Assembly (NCBI GenBank): GCA_019112875.1
Contig: DXIO01000082.1
Location: 62,001-126,000, forward strand
DNA from: Candidatus Aquabacterium excrementipullorum
GTDB taxonomy: Bacteria > Pseudomonadota > Gammaproteobacteria > Burkholderiales > Burkholderiaceae_C
Reading direction: 5' to 3'
DNA: 64,000 nt
Part shown: positions 58,180 to 64,000 of the stretch, in pieces
Layout of the letters: each line of letters begins with the position of its first letter
Numbering within the stretch: the stretch's first letter is position 1
Made by a program: the position numbers and the translations under genes
The notes under the pieces: generated by a model
Seen by the model: only the letters and a program-made list of their open reading frames with translations
What the model was told of the DNA's origin: nothing
The model's database searches: none

Positions 58180-59958
58180 TCACGCCCGGCGTTTCACATA
58201 GCGCCCTGGCGCGGGCTCGATCGCGGGATAGTCCTTATGCCCCGGTGCGCTCGGGGCCTTGATCCACTTGCCGCCGTGCCCATCGAGCCAGGCCGACCAC
58301 GTGGGCCACCAGCTGCCGGGCTGCTCATCGGCTGTTTTAAGCCAATCGGCGGCCGTGGCCGGCAATGCCTTGGTGCCCGCACGGGTTTGCCAGAAGCTGC
58401 GCTTCTTCTTTTCGGGCGGGTTGATCACGCCGGCGATGTGGCCGGAGGCGCCCAGCACGAAGGTGGTGGGGCCCGACACCAGTTGCGTGGAGGCGTAGGC
58501 GCTGTCCCACGGCACGATGTGGTCCTCGCGCGAACCGTAGACGAAGGTGGGCATCTTCAGGCGGCGCAGGTCCAGCGGCGTGCCGCAGACCTTCAGCGCA
58601 TTGGGCACCTTGAGCTTGTTCTCGAGGTAGGTGTTGCGCAGGTACCAGCAGTACATGGGCCCCGGCAGGTTGGTGCTGTCGCTGTTCCAGTACAGCAGGT
58701 CGAAGGGCGGTGGTGTCTCGCCCTTGAGGTAATTGCCCACGACGTAGTTCCACACCAGGTCGTTGGCGCGCAGGAACGAGAAGGTGGTGGCCAGCTCGCT
58801 GCCCTTCATCAGGCCGCCGCCCTGCGGGCTCTTGTCACCGATGGTCAACTCGCGCATGTGCACCAGGCCCTCATCGACGAAGACATCGATGGTGCCGGTG
58901 TTGACGAAATCCAGGAAAGAGGTGAGCAGGGTCAGGCTGGCGACGGGATGTTCACCGCGCGCATCGAGCACGGCCAGCGCCGCAGCCAGCAAGGTGCCGC
59001 CGATGCAGAAGCCCAGCGCGTTGATCTGCTCGGCGCCGGTGATGTCCTGCACGGCCTGGATGGCGCGCATCACGCCCTGCTCGGTGTAGTCATCCCAGGT
59101 GGCCTGGGCCAGGCTCTCGTCGGCATTGACCCAGCTGACGATGAACACGCGCTGCCCTTGCGACAGGGCATAGCGCACCAGCGAGTTCTCGGGTTGCAGA
59201 TCGAGGATGTAGTACTTGTTGATGCACGGGGGCACCAGCAGGAAGGGCCGCTCGCGCACCTTCTCGGTCAGCGGCTTGTACTCAATCAGCTGGAAGAAGG
59301 GGTTCTCGAAGACCACGGTGCCTTCGGTGGTGGCCACGTTGCGGCCCACCTCGAACACGGATTCGTCGGTCTGCGACATGTGGCCCTGGCGGATGTCGCC
59401 CAGCAGGTGCTGCATGCCCTGCTTGAGGCTTTCGCCCTGTGTATCGAGGGCCAGCTTCTGGGCCTCGGGGTTGAGCGCCAGGAAGTTGGCGGGCGATGCG
59501 GCATCCACCCACTGCTGCACGGCGAAGCGCACGCGCTCACGGGTCTTGTCGTCGCCCTGCAGGCTGTCGGCCAGTTGCTTGAGCGTGCTGGCGTTGAGCA
59601 GGTACATCGAGGCCATGAAGGCCGAGCCGGGCTGGCGCGTCCATTCAGGCGAGGCGAAACGGCGGTCCTTCAGCGCGATGGTGTCGGGCTGGGTCAAGGC
59701 GCGGTTCCACAGATCGGTGGCCTGCTGCAGGTAGTCCTGCTGGATCTGCGTCAGGCGATCGGGGGCCAGACTCAGGCTGGCGACCGACTGGGCCAGCGCG
59801 CCAACTTCCTGGGCCACGGTTTCAACCGCCTCGACAGCGGGGGCCACCGGCGGCACGGCCTTCAGGGGCACGCTTTCGCTGGCCGAGGGCCCGGTCTTGT
59901 CGGACGAAACAGGCTTGTTGACCGCAGCGGATGCGCGGCGCCGAGGTGTGGCGGCCAT
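58180..59958 (-). CDS. phaC: class I polyhydroxyalkanoate synthase
   Basis: FLLVPPCINKYYILDLQPENSLVRYALSQGQRVFIVSWVNADES, GFCIGGTLLAAAL (lipase-box-like Cys), SGHIAGVINPP. Confidence 0.95.
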   Translation of the reverse strand: MAATPRRRASAAVNKPVSSDKTGPSASESVPLKAVPPVAPAVEAVETVAQEVGALAQSVASLSLAPDRLTQIQQDYLQQATDLWNRALTQPDTIALKDRRFASPEWTRQPGSAFMASMYLLNASTLKQLADSLQGDDKTRERVRFAVQQWVDAASPANFLALNPEAQKLALDTQGESLKQGMQHLLGDIRQGHMSQTDESVFEVGRNVATTEGTVVFENPFFQLIEYKPLTEKVRERPFLLVPPCINKYYILDLQPENSLVRYALSQGQRVFIVSWVNADESLAQATWDDYTEQGVMRAIQAVQDITGAEQINALGFCIGGTLLAAALAVLDARGEHPVASLTLLTSFLDFVNTGTIDVFVDEGLVHMRELTIGDKSPQGGGLMKGSELATTFSFLRANDLVWNYVVGNYLKGETPPPFDLLYWNSDSTNLPGPMYCWYLRNTYLENKLKVPNALKVCGTPLDLRRLKMPTFVYGSREDHIVPWDSAYASTQLVSGPTTFVLGASGHIAGVINPPEKKKRSFWQTRAGTKALPATAADWLKTADEQPGSWWPTWSAWLDGHGGKWIKAPSAPGHKDYPAIEPAPGRYVKRRA

Positions 59959-60123
59959 AGGTCTCCTCTTATGGGCTCTTCAACGGTTGACAGCGTCGTT
60001 GAGAGACGCGTTGTGCCTGCCTATTCTGGGCTGTTTTTTCCAGACGGCGTGGCACACACCTTGTTTTTACGCGGTTTTGCCAGACGGTTTGATGACCACC
60101 GACAACAGTCAACAACAGTCACA

Positions 60124-60414
60124 ATGGCCGCCATGTGGATCGTGGTGATTGCATGGATGTACGTGGCCGTGATGATGGCCGTGGCGGAGGCCTTCGGCCC
60201 GCAAGGCTCCATCCTGGGCGGCGTGGTCACCCTGCTGCTGTACGGGGTGGCACCGCTGTCGCTGGTGGTCTATCTGATCAACACGCCGATGCGCAGACGC
60301 AAGTTGCGTGACCAGGAGGCGGCGGAGCGCTCAGCGGCTGCCGCGCCCCTCGATCCAGATGCAGGCGGCCTGCCGGCCGGTGACCCCGTCGCGACGGAAA
60401 GAAAAGAACCGTGA
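60124..60414 (+). CDS. small membrane protein (96 aa), function unknown
   Basis: MAAMWIVVIAWMYVAVMMAVAEAFGPQGSILGGVVTLLLYGVAPLSLVVYLINTPMRRRK; two TM segments. The 725-aa ORF in the track is an antisense readthrough extension. Confidence 0.65.
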   Translation: MAAMWIVVIAWMYVAVMMAVAEAFGPQGSILGGVVTLLLYGVAPLSLVVYLINTPMRRRKLRDQEAAERSAAAAPLDPDAGGLPAGDPVATERKEP

Positions 60415-61245
60415 GGCGTCGCTCACGGTGCACCAGCGGCCACCGGCCACGAGCTTGAGGCCCAAACCAGCCAGACGTTCACGGGCCAGGCCCGGCAGGT
60501 TGGCCAGCCATTTGCGCGGGGTAACAGCATCTTCCGCCCCCGCCTGGCCGGTCGGTGCACCCAAGGGCTGGAAATGCAGATGAGCGCCGTCGGCATCCGG
60601 ATCGACGCCGAAGCCACGCAGCACGTCATCCCCGACCTCGAAGGCCTGCGGGCCGATGCACGGGCCGAGCCAGGCCTGGAGTTCGGCGGGCTCACAGCCC
60701 GCACCTTCGCACAGCGCCGCCACACCGGTTTCCAGCACGCCCTGCCCCGCCATGCAGCCAGCGCCAGCCAGGCCGCGCCATCCGGCGTGCAAGGCGGCCA
60801 CACCGCGTCCTTGCGGCGCGGCCAGCAGCACCGGCAGGCAATCGGCCACCATCACCGTGCAGGCCACGCCAGGCTCGGTGGTCCAGCTGCCATCGGCTTG
60901 CACGGGACCGTCAGTCGGGGACCAAGCCTGGCCATCGACCTGCCAGGCGCCGCCCGTTCGGCCCAGCCGCGCCACGCGTTGGCCATGCACCTGGCTCAGC
61001 CAGAACGGCTCGGCCTGCATGGCCTTGGCAAGGGCTTGGCGGTGGGCCTCGACGGCGTTCGGATCATCCTTGACGTGGTCGCCTAAATTAAAATCGTCAT
61101 AAGGGGGCAGGCTGGGCCGCACGGGCACGGCATCGGCCAGCGCGACTGGCCAGCGCCGGGTGCTCATCCAGGCGCGCACCCCGGCCTGCATGGGCCATTG
61201 CAGGGGGCCCAGGGCGTCATCAGGTGGATCGAGGTGTGCGGTCAT
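60331..61245 (-). CDS. pgeF: peptidoglycan editing factor / multicopper polyphenol oxidoreductase (YfiH/LACC1 family)
   Basis: SLPPYDDFNLGDHVKDDPNAVEAHRQAL, QVHGQRV, VMVADCLPVLLA, AALHAGWRGLAGA. Confidence 0.93.
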   Translation of the reverse strand: MTAHLDPPDDALGPLQWPMQAGVRAWMSTRRWPVALADAVPVRPSLPPYDDFNLGDHVKDDPNAVEAHRQALAKAMQAEPFWLSQVHGQRVARLGRTGGAWQVDGQAWSPTDGPVQADGSWTTEPGVACTVMVADCLPVLLAAPQGRGVAALHAGWRGLAGAGCMAGQGVLETGVAALCEGAGCEPAELQAWLGPCIGPQAFEVGDDVLRGFGVDPDADGAHLHFQPLGAPTGQAGAEDAVTPRKWLANLPGLARERLAGLGLKLVAGGRWCTVSDASRFFSFRRDGVTGRQAACIWIEGRGSR

Positions 61246-61352
61246 TCGGCAAGGCGGTGTCAAAGCGTGCGTCGGGGCGGACGTGAACGGCACCATGACG
61301 TCGCCGGAAACCGGACAGCCCGCACCAGGCACAGGGCTATGATGCCGCCGCC

Positions 61353-61958
61353 ATGCTACCCCGTTCCATCTCCCAGGTTTCCCACGTTTCCGCCGCCCGG
61401 GCACGCCAGGCCCGCGCGCTGCGATGGCCCGTGCAACCTGTGTCGCCAGCGATGCGCCGGTGGTTGAAGGCCCCCGGTTCGCTCACCGCGCGCCTGCGTG
61501 CCCTGGGCACGGTGCATGTCGAAGTCATGAGCCAGGGGACGCGCCGCCTCTGGCCGGCCGAGCGCCGGCTGTTGAAGCAGGCCAGCGGCCATGTGCGCGA
61601 AGTGATCCTGTGCCTGGACGGCCAGCCGGTGGTCTGGGCGCGCAGCATCACCTCGCAACGGGCGCTCAAGGGCCCCTGGAAGGCGCTCAAGGGCCTGGGT
61701 TCCCGCCCGCTGGCCGAGTTGCTGTTCAGCCACGCGCGCGTGCGGCGTGGCCGCCTGGCGCAACACCCCTGGCAGCGCACCGGCCCCGAGCAGGCTCGGG
61801 CACGCCGCGATTGGCATCGTGTCGGCCAGCGCCTGCCTTCGGCCAAACCCAGCGCGGCACCGGGTTGGGCGCGCCAATCGGTGTTCTGGCACCACGGCCT
61901 GCCGCTGCGGGTGATGGAGTCCTTCACGCCCGGGATGCGCGCGCGTTTCACCCCCTGA
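61353..61958 (+). CDS. ubiC: chorismate--pyruvate lyase
   Basis: WLKAPGSLTARLRALGT...VREVILCLDGQPVVWARSITS...LGSRPLAELLFSH. Confidence 0.9.
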   Translation: MLPRSISQVSHVSAARARQARALRWPVQPVSPAMRRWLKAPGSLTARLRALGTVHVEVMSQGTRRLWPAERRLLKQASGHVREVILCLDGQPVVWARSITSQRALKGPWKALKGLGSRPLAELLFSHARVRRGRLAQHPWQRTGPEQARARRDWHRVGQRLPSAKPSAAPGWARQSVFWHHGLPLRVMESFTPGMRARFTP

Positions 61959-62000
61959 GCTTGCGCGAGGCTGACATGGGCATGCTCTACACTCGACACC

Positions 62001-62546
62001 ATGCATTTTTCACGGCGCATCGAGCACTGCCCCATGTGCGGCACCCGGGTCGACCATCGCATCCCTGATGACGACAATCGGGAAAGAGCCGTCTGCCCCT
62101 CCTGCGGGCACATCCAGTATGTGAACCCGCTGAACGTGGTGGGCACCCTGCCCGTCTGGGGCGACAAGGTGCTGCTGTGCCGCCGAAACATCGAGCCGCG
62201 CAAGGGGTATTGGACCCTGCCTGCAGGCTTCATGGAATTGGGCGAGACTGCCGAGGAAGGCGCCCGCCGGGAAACCGACGAGGAAGCCGGCGCCCGCATC
62301 GAGATGCAGGGCCTGTACTGCGTGCTCGACGTGGTGAGCGCCGGCCAGGTGCACCTGTTCTACCGCGCCCGTCTGCTGGACACCGATTTCAACCCGGGGC
62401 CCGAGACCATCGAGGCCCAGCTATTCGACGAGGCCGACATCCCCTGGCAGGAGCTGGCTTTCCGGACGGTGAAGCTGACGCTGGAACGCTTTTTCGCCGA
62501 CCGCCGTGCGGGTCAATTCGGCGTGCATTGTGCCGATATCCGCTGA
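62001..62546 (+). CDS. NUDIX hydrolase with N-terminal zinc ribbon
   Basis: CPMCGTRVDHRIPDDDNRERAVCPSCGHIQYVNP and Nudix box GFMELGETAEEGARRETDEEAGA. Confidence 0.94.
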   Translation: MHFSRRIEHCPMCGTRVDHRIPDDDNRERAVCPSCGHIQYVNPLNVVGTLPVWGDKVLLCRRNIEPRKGYWTLPAGFMELGETAEEGARRETDEEAGARIEMQGLYCVLDVVSAGQVHLFYRARLLDTDFNPGPETIEAQLFDEADIPWQELAFRTVKLTLERFFADRRAGQFGVHCADIR

Positions 62547-62600
62547 CGTACCCGTTGACTCTCAGCGCGTGGGCCGGTCACCGGCCTGTGCTCCAGGCTC

Positions 62601-64000
62601 ATGAACGCACCCGATAAACCGCAGGCCGGCCCTCTGGCGCCATCCGACGCCAACTCCCCTCAACCCGTTGCGCCTGGTGATGCCACCACCGCCTTGCGCC
62701 TGCGCGAAGATCTGATCGCCCCGGATCCCCTGCTCGATTGCCTGATCGAGGTCTGCCGCCTGCATGGCCTGGGCGCGTCGCGCGCCTCGCTGTCGGCCGG
62801 ACTGCCGCTGGACAAAGGCCCGCTCACGCTGACGCTGGCCGAACGGGCCGCCGCCCGCGCCGGCCTGGCCACGCGCGTGCAGCGCCTGTCGATCGACCAG
62901 ATCGATCCGTTGACGCTGCCGGCGATCCTGCTGCTGCAGGGCAACCATGCCTGTGTGCTGCTGGGCCGCGAGAGCGATGGCCGCCTGCGCGTGCTCTTCC
63001 CGGAGACGGGCCAGGGTGCCGTCACGCTGAGCCCTGCGGACCTGTCGCCCCGCTACAGCGGCGTGGTGCTGTTCGCCCGGCCGCATTTCCGTTTCGACGA
63101 ACGCACGCCCGAGGTGCGCGCCACGCGCTCGGGCCACTGGTTCTGGGGCGCGGTGCTGGCCCAGCGCTTCGTCTACAAGGATGTGCTGTGGGCCGCGCTG
63201 CTGGTCAACCTGTTCGCGCTGGCCTTCCCGCTGTTCTCGATGAACGTGTACGACCGGGTCGTGCCCAACCATGCGGTCGAGACGCTGTGGGCCCTGGCCG
63301 TGGGCGTGGTGCTGGTGCTGGGCAGCGACCTGTTCATGCGCCTTTTGCGCAGCCATTTCGTCGACGAGGCCAGCGCCCGCATCGACGTGAAGATCTCCGC
63401 CCGCCTGATGGAGAGCGTGCTGGGCATGAAGCTGGAGAACCGGCCGCAGTCGGTCGGCTCCTTCGCTTCCAACCTGCGTGGCTTCGAGCAGGTGCGTGAT
63501 TTCATCGCGTCCAGCACCGTCACGGCGCTGATCGACCTGCCCTTCGGCCTGCTGTTCGTGAGCGTGATCGCGTGGATCTCGCCCTGGCTGGTGATCCCGG
63601 TGGTCACCGTGTTCCTGATCGTGCTGGTGGCCGGCTACGTGCTGCAGCACCGCCTGCACGAGTTGTCGCAGACCACCTACCAGGCCTCGGCCCAGCGCAA
63701 CGCCACGCTGGTCGAGAGCCTGACCGGCATCGAGACCATCAAGGCCCAGGGCGCCGAGAGCGTGATCCAGTCGCGCTGGGAGCGCGCCAACGAGTTCCTG
63801 GCCGCCACCAACGTGAAGATGCGCGGGCTGTCGTCCAGCGCGATGTACAGCACCTCGACGCTGCAGCAGCTGGTGTCCGTCACCATCGTGATCATCGGTG
63901 TCTACCTGATCACCGACAAGAACCTGACCATGGGTGGCCTGATCGCCGCCAACATGCTGGCCGGCCGCGCGCTGGCGCCCGCCGGGCAGATCGTGGGCCT
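62601..64000 (+). CDS. type I secretion system ATPase/permease, LapB/LssB-like, 3' truncated by window edge
   Basis: Open to the window edge (absent from the ORF track). Degenerate peptidase-C39-like N-terminus, then LFSMNVYDRVVPNHAVETLWALAVGVVLVLGSDLFMRLLRSHFVDEASARIDVKISARLMESVLGMK. Confidence 0.88.
   Translation, partial: MNAPDKPQAGPLAPSDANSPQPVAPGDATTALRLREDLIAPDPLLDCLIEVCRLHGLGASRASLSAGLPLDKGPLTLTLAERAAARAGLATRVQRLSIDQIDPLTLPAILLLQGNHACVLLGRESDGRLRVLFPETGQGAVTLSPADLSPRYSGVVLFARPHFRFDERTPEVRATRSGHWFWGAVLAQRFVYKDVLWAALLVNLFALAFPLFSMNVYDRVVPNHAVETLWALAVGVVLVLGSDLFMRLLRSHFVDEASARIDVKISARLMESVLGMKLENRPQSVGSFASNLRGFEQVRDFIASSTVTALIDLPFGLLFVSVIAWISPWLVIPVVTVFLIVLVAGYVLQHRLHELSQTTYQASAQRNATLVESLTGIETIKAQGAESVIQSRWERANEFLAATNVKMRGLSSSAMYSTSTLQQLVSVTIVIIGVYLITDKNLTMGGLIAANMLAGRALAPAGQIVG

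Noticed and set aside
58237-60414. 725-aa plus-strand ORF opposite phaC
   Set aside because: Antisense shadow of PhaC; only its last 96 codons (from 60124), outside phaC, look like a real membrane protein.

Overview
This is a GC-rich, gene-dense chromosomal window. Gene content looks like a betaproteobacterium of the Burkholderiales type (inference). I found no rRNA, tRNA, CRISPR array, transposase or phage genes. The left half (about 0-16 kb) is a purine-catabolism island. It holds the ATPase of a nucleoside/sugar-type ABC importer (cut by the window edge), guanine deaminase, a LysR regulator, XdhA/XdhB/XdhC, an 8-oxoguanine-deaminase-like amidohydrolase, membrane urate hydroxylase PuuD with a C-terminal cytochrome c motif, HIU hydrolase, a GntR/FCD regulator, PuuE allantoinase, a fused OHCU decarboxylase-allantoate amidohydrolase, and a translationally coupled M20 hydrolase. 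At 28.9-39.4 kb the theme resumes with two NMT1/SsuA-like ABC importers, a flavodoxin-fold oxidoreductase, an isopenicillin-N-synthase-like 2OG-Fe(II) oxygenase, a second 8-oxoguanine-deaminase-like enzyme and a CDA-fold guanine/nucleoside deaminase. A GntR-like operator (AACTGTATACA..TTTACCC) occurs both at the gntR/uraH divergent promoter and in front of the first ABC importer. The rest includes trhO, a pseudouridine synthase, nitronate monooxygenase, acuI, a DUF3365 haem protein, psd, TSUP, a carboxylesterase, a LytS/LytTR pair, mscL, acetoacetyl-CoA synthetase, nikR with a TonB receptor, macAB-nodT-gst, a DUF3034/truncated-globin/cupredoxin trio, asparaginase, lexA, phaCAB, pgeF, ubiC, a NUDIX protein and a LapB-like T1SS ATPase cut by the right edge. 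The strongest unusual signals are: a 69-bp palindromic repeat-like element inserted in frame in xdhA; the shared GntR operator linking two loci about 17 kb apart; the 2OG-oxygenase/ABC/deaminase module; the DUF3034-globin-cupredoxin trio; and a NikR-type operator in front of a TonB receptor. All family calls come from reading the translations; no database search was run.
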